Program-made: the position numbers and the translations under genes
The notes under the pieces: generated by a model
Database searches by the model: none
What the model saw: only the letters and a program-made list of their open reading frames with translations
Told to the model about the DNA's origin: nothing
DNA from: Lobosporangium transversale
Lineage: Eukaryota; Mortierellomycota; Mortierellomycetes; Mortierellales; Mortierellaceae
NCBI RefSeq assembly: GCF_002105155.1
Contig: NW_019029014.1
Coordinates: forward strand, 124,001 to 188,000
Reading direction: 5' to 3'
Length of the DNA: 64,000 nucleotides
Shown here: positions 1 to 13,617 of the stretch, in pieces
How the letters are laid out: every line of letters begins with the position of its first letter
How positions within the stretch are numbered: the first letter of the stretch is position 1

Positions 1-271
1 TATGAGTTGCAAGAACTACATAAACATATTTTGAGGATAAAAAACACATTTGATTTTGTCATATCTATATTGTCGCTGTTGTATTGTTGATATCATATTT
101 TCTGGTAAAAAAAAGCTTTGCCGCGATGAGCTTTGCTGAGACAAACATAAAAAAATATAATCTAGATTGGGGGCTGTTTTAGGAAAGAAATAGGTGCGAT
201 CCATGATGAGTAGCAGAGAAATATCCTGCTTGCTTTTTTTTTTTTTTTTTTTTTTTTACACTGTCTGGTTT

Positions 272-1847
<1,576 letters not shown>

Positions 1848-2069
1848 GATGGCGAGAACGAGAGTGAAAGATCAGGAAGAGATCAATTAAACTCCCGAAG
1901 CTCTCTTTTTCTTGTCGGATGAAGTGTTGACGTGGAACTGAACGTTCGATGCGGATTTAATTGGCCCAGTGTGCCTGACCAAGCCAGACATGTCCCTTCC
2001 TGTCCAATGAAAAAATATTTTACATGTGTTTATTGGGAAAATATCAATGGTGCGGCCTGTGATATCTCA

Positions 2070-4670
2070 TCAGTCACAATAACTAATACAGGTGATGTTA
2101 TTCGTGACCTCGATTGAATCCGCAAGCCAAGGCGCCGGATCTCTGCACTCTTTATTTATTACACGTACTCCACCCCTTGATCCTACCTCTCCACACAGCG
2201 TCGGGCTTGAACTTCTACCAAAATCCAATTCCTCGCCTGCTTCTGAAACGATTCCTGTTGTTGTGATAGTCTCGACGGGTGGACTCTTTGTTTCTGTTTT
2301 TATACGATCTGTGGATAATCGGCCAGCAAACAGACCTGAAGTCTGTTTACCAAACCCACCCCATATCCGTGACAATAGCGTAGTCGTCGACTTTGATCCG
2401 TCTGTCATGGAGGCTGACCTTGTTATAGATGACGTTGCAGCTGCCTGAGGGCTATTTGTAGTTGTAGCCATTGCTATTGCTAATTTAGAAGTACCTAACG
2501 TCATATTGTTTTTAGACGCCTTAAACTTCGCTCCCATGTCAGATGTGCTTATTGATGCTTTCTCTTTGCCTTTGTAAGTCATCATATCTCGACTCTTGCT
2601 CTTCCTCAGCCGACCTTTTCCTCTGATTTTGGAAGATATGCGGAACATAATGGGTGATGAGCGTGTTCCGCGTGAGCTGGAGACATGAGGCCGCGTACCC
2701 TCGTTTGCTTCCTTTTGAGCTGAAGGTTGAGATTCTTCATACTTGTGAACAGCTCCAGTCTCTTCTTTAAGTAGTGTTGATAGAGAAAGAGCACCGTCCG
2801 TCAGCGATTTCGAAACTTCAGGGGTATTTACTTGTTCCGAGTCATCCTCCGCAGGTGCCATAATGGTGGATATTGATGAATGGGAGCGATTTTCATCCAT
2901 CTCTCCATCTGATTCATCATGGTATGAACGGGATTCGTTGGCTTCTTCTGGTGCAGAAGGTTTAGATTCTCCTCGCTCAACGTCTGCGTGACTTGGATGG
3001 ATAGCGCTCTCAAACGATGCTATCAGTGTTGGCTTTGTACTTATTGTTGCAGAAGAGGCGCTTGCTTCAATATAGTTTTGATCCAATATGACTAATGGGG
3101 ATGTTGCTGGACTAGATCCAAGATACAGGCGACTAATAGGCCTCAAAGGGAGGTTGAGACATTCGTCGAATGGTTGAGGCTTCAATGGTAGCGTACTTCC
3201 ACCTTCAGCGTCAATAATGCACTGCTGTGCAGCATTGGAAAAAATAGACTTTGTTTCAACAGAAAACACTTCTGTCGGAAAATGTCCGCTGTCTCTCAAA
3301 ACTATTGCTTTTTCCTTTTCTCGTGTTGCGAAGGTAATAGTGTTGCTTTCTGCCTGATCGTTTTCTATTGTGCTATCCGCTCGAGTAGATAAGGAAGAGG
3401 AAGAGGAGCTACGCTCAGGGTCTTCGAAAAAGATAGATTTTGATGCCATAAATGGACTGGTATGTAGAGAAGTTGTCGACAGAGTTGGCTCCGCCGCCGC
3501 ATAACCCAGATGAAAACGCGGACGCCTCCTCAGCACTTGCTGAGGGGAGGTTGATGATATTTCTTCTAAATTCACAATCATGGCATTATTCGACTCAGTA
3601 AGGTCGGTAGCTGTATTGAATGACTCCGATATTGTTTGGGATGCTTGTAAAATGTGATCGAGACCCATTCCTTGAAAACGAAGATTGGAGACAGAAAGGA
3701 ATCTCGCATCATCATCGTCGCTGAATTCATCATCTTCAATGTTTTCATCCTCTACATCATCGGATTCAGAGTCACCAACAGATTCACTACCATTGCTATC
3801 GTCGTCTTGCAAGACTCTTCTTACTCCAAGTCGCTTTTCTTCCTGATTTGAAAAGTCATGTAGGGAACCCGTTGAACTTTCCAATGGTTGAAAGGCGTTG
3901 AGGGCCATTTCGAAGTTAAACTTTTGTTGTTCTGCAAGGACACTTTCCATGAACTTCGTTTTCAAGCAAACCTGCCGAAACTCTTCGTTCATGCACTCAA
4001 TCGTTTTCTCCTTTTGCGCCAAGATATGCTTCAGTGCCTGCACAGTTTGCCGACAGTGCTGGATATCCTTATTAAGTGAATTATTTTGATTTAAAAGAAA
4101 TGCGTTTTCAATTTCAAGACGGTTGAGAGTATGTGATTGAGAACGACTCGCGTCTCTATCCACTTGCTGTGTACAATATGATGCAGCCTTAGGAACAGCT
4201 AATCGACTAGGCCTTGAAAGTAGTTGTGAACTTCCACGATTTGGAGGTAGGAGTGGCTGCATATAATTAACTTCTTGTACTTGCTGTTGTTCCTGCCCTC
4301 CTTGTTGCCCTTGTTGGTGTGTACATTGTTGTAGGAGCGACGAGACAACTTCGAGTTCCGGATTTGTGTCATGCAGTGCAGGCGAAGGCTCCTGTAATGA
4401 TAAATCGCCAATATGTGTATCAAAATCTTGTTCTTCCTCTATTGCAATGTTATTAAATATCCCTTCCAAGAGACTGCAATGATCGGTCGCCTCTACAGAT
4501 TGGGTAAGATGTTGTTCCTGTTGGATGGTATCATTGTAGATGTATTCGATGCACTCAATAGACATGTACTGTTGGTCTGATACCTGCATACCCATTTCTG
4601 GATCACGTTCGGATGTGACTATCTCGGAAATGTGGACAGTCGGTATTATTGGTATTATTGATGCAGGCAT
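2070..4670 (-). CDS. Hypothetical 866-aa acidic coiled-coil protein
   Basis: One uninterrupted ORF from ATG 4670; family not recognised. Residues 1-180 are Gln-rich and apparently disordered. Residues about 181-260 (from LNRLEIENAFLLNQNNSLNK) have the heptad-like Leu/Ile spacing and charge of a coiled coil. A strongly acidic block with runs of D/E follows near 290-325 (ESDDVEDENIEDDEFSDDDD). The remainder is Ser/Thr-rich low complexity with basic patches (KIRGKGRLRKSKSRD) and no evident enzymatic motif. There is no signal peptide or transmembrane segment. The C-terminal stretch ends in an unremarkable way, so a spliced extra exon cannot be excluded. It could be a scaffold or nuclear regulator, but that is only a guess from composition. 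The upstream neighbour is transcribed the same way after a 1.4-kb spacer. Confidence 0.72.
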   Translation of the reverse strand: MPASIIPIIPTVHISEIVTSERDPEMGMQVSDQQYMSIECIEYIYNDTIQQEQHLTQSVEATDHCSLLEGIFNNIAIEEEQDFDTHIGDLSLQEPSPALHDTNPELEVVSSLLQQCTHQQGQQGGQEQQQVQEVNYMQPLLPPNRGSSQLLSRPSRLAVPKAASYCTQQVDRDASRSQSHTLNRLEIENAFLLNQNNSLNKDIQHCRQTVQALKHILAQKEKTIECMNEEFRQVCLKTKFMESVLAEQQKFNFEMALNAFQPLESSTGSLHDFSNQEEKRLGVRRVLQDDDSNGSESVGDSESDDVEDENIEDDEFSDDDDARFLSVSNLRFQGMGLDHILQASQTISESFNTATDLTESNNAMIVNLEEISSTSPQQVLRRRPRFHLGYAAAEPTLSTTSLHTSPFMASKSIFFEDPERSSSSSSLSTRADSTIENDQAESNTITFATREKEKAIVLRDSGHFPTEVFSVETKSIFSNAAQQCIIDAEGGSTLPLKPQPFDECLNLPLRPISRLYLGSSPATSPLVILDQNYIEASASSATISTKPTLIASFESAIHPSHADVERGESKPSAPEEANESRSYHDESDGEMDENRSHSSISTIMAPAEDDSEQVNTPEVSKSLTDGALSLSTLLKEETGAVHKYEESQPSAQKEANEGTRPHVSSSRGTRSSPIMFRISSKIRGKGRLRKSKSRDMMTYKGKEKASISTSDMGAKFKASKNNMTLGTSKLAIAMATTTNSPQAAATSSITRSASMTDGSKSTTTLLSRIWGGFGKQTSGLFAGRLSTDRIKTETKSPPVETITTTGIVSEAGEELDFGRSSSPTLCGEVGSRGGVRVINKECRDPAPWLADSIEVTNNITCISYCD

Positions 4671-6037
4671 ATTGTTAGCTATTGTGTTCTTGTTGCTGTA
4701 GTGGTTACTGATGTGATGTTATTATGAAGCGAACTGTAAAGAAAGAAATGTGAAAATCAATCGATCAGCTTTCCAAAAGATCAATTGTCTACTACCGTGA
4801 ATAGACTGGCACACCTCCTTCTTTCTTCCTCCAAAAATAATAATAAAAAAAAAACTGGTTCAACAGTTGGATGTGGCTACAGAAGTTTACATGGCCATGG
4901 TCCTACCAAAAAGATTTATGTGCGAGTGTTTTTCTGTGTGGTTTTTTTGTACGATGACGAACGAACAGGAGTTTTTTTCCTTTTCGGCAGATCCCTGTGT
5001 CTATCTGGAATGCTTTTGAAGAGTGAAGATATTCACGCGATAGAGGTCTTAATGCTGACACCAATAATAAATGCCCTTGATACCGATGCTGATGAAAATG
5101 CTATAGTTGGTGGAATTGGAAATGAGTGAATAAGAAAAGGAAAAAAAAAAGGGGCAGGGATAAGGATCAGGAGGAAGAGGAAGAGGAAGAGGAAGAAGAG
5201 AGAAAAAGGGGTAAATTGAAAGAACAAAAATACTAACCAGTGGTTGTTGGTGGTGCATGTACTTTTTTTAAACACAAAATGTGGAAAGTGTGTTTTGGGT
5301 CCAGAATGACTAACATGTATGAATATAGACAGTTGACTAACGGCAAAAGATGACTGAGGCTTTAATGACAGGTATCATTGGCCTTGGATTTGAACAGGGA
5401 CGGGGGAGCAATGGTCAATTCAGGGGCAAATTCACTTTTACGCAAATGTATCCTTTTATGGTCATTTTTATGGTCTTTATTTTTTCCCGCCAAAAAAAAT
5501 AAAAAATAAAAAAAAAAAAAAAAGTGATACATATAATCCTACTACAAACAATACCTGGAAGTAAATATTAGCACAGAAGTGAATGGGAAAAAAGTGACAA
5601 GATGACATATTTTATTTTATTTTTTCCCGCAACCTTCGAAGCTCGGAAGGAAGTCTTTCGATAAGGTTGTGTCCCGACAGGAAGAAGGCGAACAGACCGC
5701 TAAAATCTGTCGCATTATGACATATAACACATATGCCTCCATATTCCAATGCCTAGTTGTATTGGAAAACAAAAAGGCGAAAGGAGTTTATACCAATTTT
5801 TGATAAAATAAAATAAAATAAAAAAAAGGGCCATCCAGGGGATAGACGAAAATAAGGAGAAAAGGTGGTTCTGCCGATTGTCCAATTTTTTTCAACGATC
5901 GAAAGTTGAGCCATGGAACTTTTAGTTTAGCCAATAATGCCGGTAATGGTTGACTGATCGATGAAAAGAGACAATCCGTATCATGAAATGTCCCCGCCAT
6001 ATATATTTTTCTGTGTTGCACACAAGTTTTTGAGGCT
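4671..6037. other. Intergenic spacer, no gene seen
   Basis: About 1.4 kb between two minus-strand genes. It holds purine-rich runs (GGAAGAGG tract near 5165-5205), an A-rich run near 5490-5523 and AAATAAAAT-type sequence near 5800-5825. The ORFs here are low complexity. It should contain the promoter of the coiled-coil gene and the 3' end of the F-box gene. Confidence 0.5.
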
Positions 6038-8196
6038 TCAACTTGACGAAGCAGGACCTTCTGAAACACCGACATCTTTCCTTTGCCAGATATGCTTGTT
6101 AATCTCGAGACAACTTAGACTCATGTGGGTCGCAAAAGTCCTTCTCACTAGCTCTGAAACATCGTCGCTACCAACATCTACCCACGGGAGACCTAGTGTA
6201 ATGTTCTCTAGTGCACTTGAGCATATTTCAGATGTCACAGGATTCAATGCATTTGATAGATTCTATACCATCATAATGGGTTCCAACCAAACTAGCTTAT
6301 TAGCACTTCATTCATAAAGAAAAAAAACGCCATTGCTGTTGGACTGATTGAAAAACATATTACCTCCATGGAGCATTTAAACAAACGGACGTTCAAGACT
6401 CGCAAGGTTAAAAACCAGCACTCTAAGGCAGCTTTAAGTATAGGTAGGGATACCCAGTGCTCGATCAACACTAGTGTCTCCAACCAACGTATCCTCTTCG
6501 TGTTGTTCTCTCTGTGCATTAGTCCTGATACAAGTCGATCGCCTGTTGATATGACCATGCTCTGACCTATTTCTTGACAGCGAGAACAAGCTCTGCTAAG
6601 CCTAGATGACGGGTGCTTTTCCGCCTTGAGGTTGGTCCTTGTACGCCAACAGGATTTCCTGTCCACAACGAAAACCTTTAGTCTAGGCCCGCATAGATCC
6701 AGTAGACCCTCCACTGTCACCTGTGATCCATAGTACGAATCCAGAAGCTCAATCTCCACCAATCCTTCTCTCTTCTCGCTACCGTCCCAGCAAGGTTGAA
6801 AGTCGGCCAATGAGTCGTCCGAGAGCCAAGTAAGATGTTGCAACCGAAGGCGTGCTAAATGTGCACAGTGGTGGCTAAGCTCTTTGAGTGCTAAATCAGT
6901 CCTGGATTCAACATCTACTTGCACTGAGATGTTACTGCCCAGTGCAACCGTCGCCGAAGGAGTTATTACTGGTGCTTCTGGTACGCTAAGCTCGCTGACA
7001 TTGCTCTCTGCTGATCCTTCTGCTGTATCCACAGTACTGAGGCTGAAGCATTGTGAACAGATGTGACATGATCCCTCCATTTCCGCATTATCATAATTAT
7101 TACCGGCATTATTATTGCTATAATTCTGATTGCTACCATTATCCCAGTCCGCAGGACCATCGACAGGAAAGAGCGAGTGATTACCCATGGGCCTGATCGT
7201 GATAGGCTGGCGGATCTCCAGTGTCCTTAATGACGATCCACAAGATCGAGCAAGCTGTGTAAGAACAGTATTACCTGCTGCCTGACAGTGGTCGAGTGTT
7301 AAGGACCTAAGTTGCTTGGCCCGGCCAAGAATCTCAGCTACAGCCATAAACTCGTTATGCCTTGTAGGTGGACGCGAAAATGTCAGCTCTTGAAGATATG
7401 GCAGATTCATTTCAAGAAGCTCCAGGAGTGGAACTTTTAAAAGCCACTTGTAGTAGAGCCGTTGCAATTTCATCCCAGGGACTTCGCGAAGAATCTCATG
7501 AATTGGATCTGAAATGACTCTGGATACATCCAGTAGCATAACAACAGGCCCTGGTGGCGGTAATGACCTTTTCTTTCGCCGTTGTAGGACAGGCTTAGTA
7601 GAGGTTGGTGGATGTGTAGATGTAGTAATATTCAATGATTCAGAAGGAGTTGTAGAAGCTGTTATGTTAGATAAAGGCAAAATAGATGTTTTTGGACCAG
7701 TTGGGCTCAACAAAGCCGAAGCAGAGGAGGACGAAGAAAAGCCAATCCTTGAGAAAGCAGGCGCTGTCCAGAGAAGTGCCTGTAGATCCCAAAGTTGGAT
7801 CAAGTCCTCCTTGACAAAGTCGTCGGGGCCAATGATGCGGCAAGGTTTTTTAATAAGAGAGCGATAGTCAATGCCAAGGTTGTGACGCGCATGAGGAACA
7901 GGCGGTTGTGTATCCCAGAAGATTGTTTCGCCGTTGAGTCTATCTTGGAGTGAAAGGGTTGTAATGAAAGCATCGATTGAGCTACGAGACAAAACAGGCT
8001 GCTCATAGAGGAGTTCGAGAGCAAGGCGAGCCCAGGACTTGCAGAGAGTCAGGATGGGCCAAAGGACACTTGGATGGTCATGGTAAGGTAAGAAAGAGAG
8101 AATATGGAGGGTTATCTCGGGGGCTAATCTGGCTACTACTTGACGTGAGTGTGGTAACTTAGGCGCTGGGGCTTGTGGAGGGGGTAGCGGCGGCAT
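6038..8196 (-). CDS. F-box-like protein with leucine-rich region
   Basis: Two exons: 6364-8196 and 6038-6262, joined in phase 0 across a 101-nt intron (donor GAG|GTAATA, acceptor TATAG|AA), giving 685 aa. Start chosen at ATG 8196 (MPPLPPPQAPAP...), because the upstream in-frame codon is TTG. Residues about 27-65 (LAPEITLHILSFLPYHDH... LCKSWARLALELLY) match an F-box-like helical motif. The rest contains irregular Leu-rich segments such as LRSLTLDHCQA, LRTLEIRQP and LETLVLIEHW, as in degenerate LRR F-box proteins that are very numerous in Mortierella-type fungi. The usual role is substrate recognition for an SCF (Skp1-cullin) ubiquitin ligase; the substrate is unknown. An internal Cys cluster (CHICSQC) is present, of unknown meaning. 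An Asn/Ser-rich linker with Thr/Pro stretches interrupts the repeats. Confidence 0.82.
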
Positions 8197-8914
8197 AGTG
8201 TTGATGATCAAAATATCCTAAAAAGACACAAGTATGTCGCCAGGGAAAAAAAAGTAGGGAAACAGAAGAAAATGAGTAAGGAATGGAAAGAAGAAGAGAA
8301 CGATGGATAGATGGATGAGTGAATGTATGAGATGAAGAATGATCAAGAAATGATTGTGAATGACAGCATGTTATCTCAAACTGACGATTTGTGAAAAAGT
8401 GCATATACAAATGACTCACTTGGGTACAAATAAACTATCCCAGCAGTTGAGAAGCCATTGTCACATGAGGGTGCCATCTGGTCTGTGCGTACGGGCGACA
8501 TCATGATGGGTGTATATTATACATACACATATTTTGGGCCCGATAACACACTTTTCAAATTGATCGCGAAGACTAGATTAGGTGTTATTACAGCTGATTA
8601 TTAACTGCTTCATGACCCATAAGTAACTGTGTTGTTTGAACATGATTCAAGCTTCAAGGAAACATCAACCAAACTATATCTTTTGTAATAATGGAGTAAT
8701 GTCTACAAGCTGTGAAATAATTGCAAATGCAGCACAGCATGATAGTGAGAAACTGGATGTGTCAATGAGCATGCCGCAGTCTCCTCAAGTAAACAGGACT
8801 TTTAATAATAAATATTTTTATAAAATTCTAAAGTGGTTCATGTCAAAGAACAGCTCACGAGGGACGACCACCATGACCCCTAGCGATCTTGTCTATAGAT
8901 GTCTCTTTCCATGT
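8197..8914. other. Spacer between chitin deacetylase 3' end and F-box gene start
   Basis: About 0.7 kb, taken up by the F-box promoter/5' UTR (purine-rich near 8240-8330) and the chitin deacetylase 3' UTR. The plus-strand ORF reaching into this area is the antisense shadow of the deacetylase's last exon. Nothing else seen. Confidence 0.5.
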
Positions 8915-10366
8915 TTAGAAGGCGGCGAGGACAGTGCCAGCAATAGCCACAATCGCCATCAAAACACCACTGTTCATCGTAAGAGCATTGGCACCACCAC
9001 CGGGGGGAAGGACAGAAGGACCAGAAGGTTTGCCGGTTCCACTAGGCGAACCATGTGTCTTGGTGGTGTTGGTAGGGAGGTTGACGCTGTTCTGGTAGGG
9101 ATTAGCATCACCGAGGCAGTCAGCAACAGAGGTAACCTTGAGCTTTGCCTGAGCACCCACAGGAACAATAGCCTGGGCAAATTTGATGGTGACTGGGTAA
9201 AGATCATGCTCAAGGGTGATGATACCTTTGGCACCAGGGTTTGCACCATAGGTCATGAGATTGTTGGTCATCCTACGAAGAGCTGCATCAAGGCCTGAGG
9301 GATTGGCATTCAAGGCAACGTCCCTAGAATCATAATCGTCGCTTGTCCTGTAAGAACAATAGACGTGGTATGTTAATGATAAGGAAGCCTGTCTTTGTTT
9401 TTCCGGACATTCTCTTACCATGGCATGAATGAGCCGACAGCTGGAGTAAAAGACGAAAAGACGCAAAACAAAACGAAAACACATACCAATCAACAACAAT
9501 GTAACCCAGCTTCTTGACAATAGCACGGACACGATTGTCAATATCGCCATATGGAGGACGCATGTACTTCATGCGCAGACCAGTGATATCAAAAACGGCT
9601 TTCTCAGTCCACTTCAACTCCGCGACGATTTGCTGGTTGGAGAGGGTGGTTAGAGCGTGATGGGACCAGGTATGAGAGGCAATATGGTGACCTTCAGCAA
9701 CCTCCCGCCTCAATACTTCTGCATTGCGGACGACGTTACTTCCCATGACAAAGAATGAGGCCTTGATATTGTTAGTCTTAAGGAAATCCAACAGAGGTGG
9801 TGTTTCAGGAGTTGGGCCTGTTAGTCGTTAATAAGAGAAGTTAAGTAATTAATATGAATCACCAAAACAGGATGCAGGGGGCATATGAATGTCAAACAAA
9901 GACGTTGGCCATCACTGTAACTGACATTCACAACTGCTGATGTACACCACACTGAGATGATGCTTATTCAAGCGTGCTCAAAGATATCATTAAGCAAGAG
10001 CGAGGACAGGAAAAAGAAAATACAAAGGCTCAATAATAACAACTGTACTGTCTTACCATCATCAAAAGTAAGACCCCATGTCCCAGGCGTGGGACAAGAT
10101 TCAATATCATCAGCGGGGCAAGTTTGACATGTCCACCAGCACTGGTCAGCAGGGATTTTATCGATTGTAGGGCATATAGGTGGATTTCCAGTGTGCGTAG
10201 GGAAGGTGGGGACATCAGCAAAGGAAATATCCTTGAGCCACTGCTTCATTTGAGGCGAGTCGATTGGGGGCACTTCATTGACAGGAGGGAAATCTGTAGG
10301 GTTGAATTGAGCTGTGGCGGCAGTAGCTAGGATGGCAAATGCCACAGTAGAGAAAACGGCCTTCAT
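8915..10366 (-). CDS. Chitin deacetylase, GPI-anchored (polysaccharide deacetylase/NodB fold, CE4)
   Basis: Removes acetyl groups from chitin to give chitosan at the cell wall. Three exons, 10057-10366, 9487-9817 and 8915-9347, give 357 aa; both introns have GTAAGA/GTATGT donors and CAG acceptors, and the splices rebuild family motifs. Signal peptide: MKAVFSTVAFAILATAATAQ. CE4 motifs in order: TFDDGPT (across the first splice; metal/catalytic Asp), HTWSH (metal-binding His pair), RPPYGD, and VVDW at the second splice. The C-terminus is Ser/Thr/Gly/Pro-rich and ends in a hydrophobic tail (SGVLMAIVAIAGTVLAAF), as expected for a GPI attachment signal. A Cys-rich segment precedes the catalytic domain (CPTIDKIPADQCWWTCQTC), typical of fungal members. 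All catalytic motifs are present, so the enzyme is probably active. ATG 10366 is preferred because it starts the signal peptide. Confidence 0.95.
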
Positions 10367-12248
10367 GATGTTTAGAGCTACTTCGTAACTGAGCACAAGG
10401 TTAATGTGGATGTGATGAAATGGGATGAAAGGGTAGAATTATTATATCAGTGTGTGTTCAGACAGGAGACCCGCTGTTTGCGTTTTGTAGGATTGAGAGA
10501 GAAGGTAAAGGTGAAGAAGGAATAAACTGGCGGGTGAAGAAAAGAAAGAAAGAGAAAAAAAAAAAAAAAACTCAAACAAGCGCTTAAATCTTCAATCTTT
10601 TGAAAGGATCTTTGATGTTGAGCTGAGTTTGGTCGAACGGTCCCTTTTATTTTAATTGTTGCATTATCAAACAAAAAGTGGGGTGGCCAAGAGAGGCCTT
10701 TTACTGTCTGGAAAATAGCCCTAAGAATAGAAAAAATACATTCATGAATGAATATGCAAATGCACAATTCAACTGACTAACCGACTTATCAAACTGGGAA
10801 GAAAAATAATGAACACATCCATTGTTTGTGAAAGGCTTTTTTTTTTTTTTTTTAGTTGTGACCCACCCTCCCTGTTCCCCACACTGCCCCGGCTAGCGCC
10901 TGTTCACTCTCGCACCCCTCTTTAATCATTCTTCTTGAGAATCCTATGCCTTGCCTTGCCTTGCCTTGTCTTGTCTTGCCCTACCTTTTTTTTAACAGAG
11001 GTTAGCTAAGATAAACGTACACACACCAACATGGTCGTTGCCAAAAGAAAAAGAAATATTGTGGTATTGTGTGGTGTGTGGGTATATTTCATCAATTCCA
11101 ATAATGAGCATTGAGAGCATTTTTCATAACATAAGGTTTCTTCCTTTTCCTTTTTCTCTTTCCTCTATGACAATTACCCGGTAACAGCGATGGTGCGGCA
11201 AAAGTAGACTTCATTTATATCTGTGGAAGAATACATTACAAAATATATATTTGCGAATAAAGAGTGTTTTACACTAGCGCCATATCATCAATAGGTTAAA
11301 GGGAAAAGGAAGAATTCCTAGCCTTTAAACATTCAAGGGGTGCAGGTGCAACACTAAGAAAAAAATAGTAACTAAGACCTATTAGTAGAGACCATTAGCC
11401 CTTTGGTCCTGCGTATTTTCAAAGGTCTGTGTTTATCGTATTGTAATATTGTAAGCACGGAAACAACGACAACGACAACAATATCGGCACACGCAAACGC
11501 ACAGGCCGAAGGACAAAGGCTGAAGGACACAGCCATGAACGCTTGAACATTTCAAGAACCCAAATGCCAGCTTGCTTATGCTAAGTGGCTTATTTAGGCC
11601 ATATCCACGTGACTTGACCAAATTCAAGAATCAATGTGTGTGTATTTGAGTCTGCTGTAAGCCATTTGTGGTTTGCTCCTTCTCTAAATCATTCTCGGCT
11701 ACAATGGTATAAAGATAAAAAAACGATTGGGACACATCCATCCATTCTTTATCTATCCATCCATCCATCCATCCATCCATCCATCCATTCACGGTTGGTT
11801 ATGTATTAGATGATGGATAGCATTCCAATACACTGCATTACATTACATTGGATTCACAGTTATATGTGCAATACCTATCATTGATGGTTTCTCATTCACA
11901 TTCAGTTCATGGAGCAATTTGGGACGGATCATGACATTTTCGCTTTACCACAATAATATCTGGATAGACCGACTAAATCAGAATGGAAAACTTCTTTTAA
12001 CGAGCAATGCATGGCCAGCAACCTTGTTACATTTGAGTATTGATCCTAGAGGCATGAACGTTAAGTCGATACATCCCACCAATCTGCTTGATATATTATT
12101 ATGGCCTTAGGGATCCTTTTCTATCAATCATTCGGACGCCAGCAATATCGAAACTGCATAGTATATTTCTATTGAAGCGCATTGGCTGACCTAAGACCTG
12201 GATGTTTTTTTTCTTTCTGTGTGTATATACGGCATTTCATATAATTAG
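10367..12248. other. Long spacer / divergent promoter region and uL3 leader
   Basis: About 1.9 kb between the divergent chitin deacetylase and uL3 genes. It contains an A run near 10557-10570, a T run near 10838-10854, CTTGC-type short repeats near 10948-10980 and a tetranucleotide repeat near 11755-11790. The uL3 coding exon opens right after a TTAG acceptor at 12248, so the initiator exon and leader intron must lie here. No credible ORF seen. Confidence 0.55.
11755..11790. repeat. (CATC)n tetranucleotide microsatellite
   Basis: Roughly nine tandem copies of CATC on the plus strand, with a shorter copy just upstream near 11736-11745. It lies within the presumed leader intron or promoter of uL3. 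Confidence 0.9.
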
Positions 12249-13409
12249 TCTCACCGTAAGTTTGAGAGACCTCGTCACGGTTCCCTTGGATTCTTGCCTC
12301 GCAAGCGCGCCGCTCGCCACAGAGGAAAAGCCAAGTCCTTCCCTAAGGATGATCCTTCCAAGCCCGTGCACTTGACCGCCTTCATGGGTTACAAGGCCGG
12401 CATGACCCACGTTGTCCGTGACTTGGATCGTCCCGGCTCCAAGATGCACAAGAAGGAGATTGTCGAGGCCGTCACTATCATCGAAACCCCTCCTATGGTT
12501 GTTGTTGGTGTTGTCGGTTACGTCGAGACTCCTCGTGGTCTCCGCTCTTTGACCACCGTCTGGGCTGAGCACTTGTCTGAGGAGCTCAAGCGCCGCTTCT
12601 ACAAGAACTGGTATCGCTCCAAGAAAAAGGCCTTCACCAAGTACGCTAAGCAGCACGCCAACGGTGCCAAGCCCATTCTCCGTGAGCTCGAGCGTATCAA
12701 GAAATACTGCTCAGTCGTTCGTGTCATTGTCCACACTCAGGTCCGAAAGGTCAAGATTGGTCAGAAGAAGGCCCATGTCATGGAGGTTCAGTTGAACGGA
12801 GGCTCCGTCGCTGATAAGGTTAAGTTTGCCTACGAGCACTTTGAGAAGACCGTTGACGTTAGCTCTGTATTGGAGCAGGATGAGATGATTGATGTCATTG
12901 CTGTTACCAAGGGTCACGGTTTCGAGGGTGTTACTCACCGTTGGGGTACCAAGAAGCTTCCTCGCAAGACCCACAAAGGTCTTCGTAAGGTTGCTTGTAT
13001 CGGAGCTTGGCATCCTTCCCGTGTTATGTTCTCTGTTCCCCGTGCTGGTCAGAACGGTTACCATCACCGTACTGAGGTCAATAAGAAGATCTACCGCATT
13101 GGCAAGGGCGAGGACAAGTCCAATGCTAAGACTGACTACGATTTGACTGAGAAGGCCATCACTCCTCTCGGTGGCTTCCCTCACTACGGTATTGTCAACG
13201 AGGACTACGTCATGATCAAGGGATGCTGCGCTGGTACCAAGAAGCGCGTCGTTACTCTCCGCAAATCTCTTTTGGTCCACACAAAGCGCTCTGCTTTGGA
13301 GAACGTTCAGCTCAAGTTCATCGATACCTCCTCCAAGTTCGGTCACGGTCGCTTCCAGACCCGCGATGAGCGTCAGCAATTCCAAGGCACCTTGAAGAAG
13401 GATCTTTAA
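12249..13409 (+). CDS. RPL3: 60S ribosomal protein uL3 (RPL3), main coding exon; start codon in an upstream exon
   Basis: Core large-subunit protein near the peptidyl-transferase centre. The reading frame opens at TCT CAC CGT AAG immediately after TTAG and reads [20 protein letters not shown], the conserved uL3 N-terminus lacking only Met. With Met the protein is 387 aa, exactly the yeast length. Other hallmarks: [41 protein letters not shown], the W loop [23 protein letters not shown] and [11 protein letters not shown]. Codon use is strongly C-ending, unlike its neighbours, as expected for high expression. The exon carrying only ATG is not settled: ATG 11704 (followed by GTATAA) or ATG 11883 (GTTTCT) fit the frame; ATG 11031 has the better initiation context but a poor donor. 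An AATAAA-like signal lies near 13468. The long antisense ORFs are shadows. Confidence 0.97.
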   Translation, partial: SHRKFERPRHGSLGFLPRKRAARHRGKAKSFPKDDPSKPVHLTAFMGYKAGMTHVVRDLDRPGSKMHKKEIVEAVTIIETPPMVVVGVVGYVETPRGLRSLTTVWAEHLSEELKRRFYKNWYRSKKKAFTKYAKQHANGAKPILRELERIKKYCSVVRVIVHTQVRKVKIGQKKAHVMEVQLNGGSVADKVKFAYEHFEKTVDVSSVLEQDEMIDVIAVTKGHGFEGVTHRWGTKKLPRKTHKGLRKVACIGAWHPSRVMFSVPRAGQNGYHHRTEVNKKIYRIGKGEDKSNAKTDYDLTEKAITPLGGFPHYGIVNEDYVMIKGCCAGTKKRVVTLRKSLLVHTKRSALENVQLKFIDTSSKFGHGRFQTRDERQQFQGTLKKDL

Positions 13410-13617
13410 AGGAAAATATTTCTTTTTCGGTACCGTGGAGCTTTGCACGGACCGCGTGAGATGTTTGTAATAAAATGATTTCTGCGCCCATGCATGCAAT
13501 CTAAAACCCCGTGTTTTTGTTTCTTGTAGAAATGCGTATGAGTATTTATTAATTTTTAAAAGGATATGTAGAAATGATTAGTCATGATTATGGGTTTATG
13601 GGTTTATGGGTTTATGA

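Noticed and set aside
4785-5275. ORFs on both strands in the 4.7-6.0 kb spacer
   Set aside because: Driven by GGAAGA/TTCCTC simple sequence; no protein-like pattern.
8636-9298. Plus-strand ORF of 220 aa
   Set aside because: Overlaps the last exon of chitin deacetylase on the opposite strand and has low-complexity content.
12711-13499. Long minus-strand ORF opposite uL3
   Set aside because: Antisense shadow caused by the strong codon bias of uL3; no family features.
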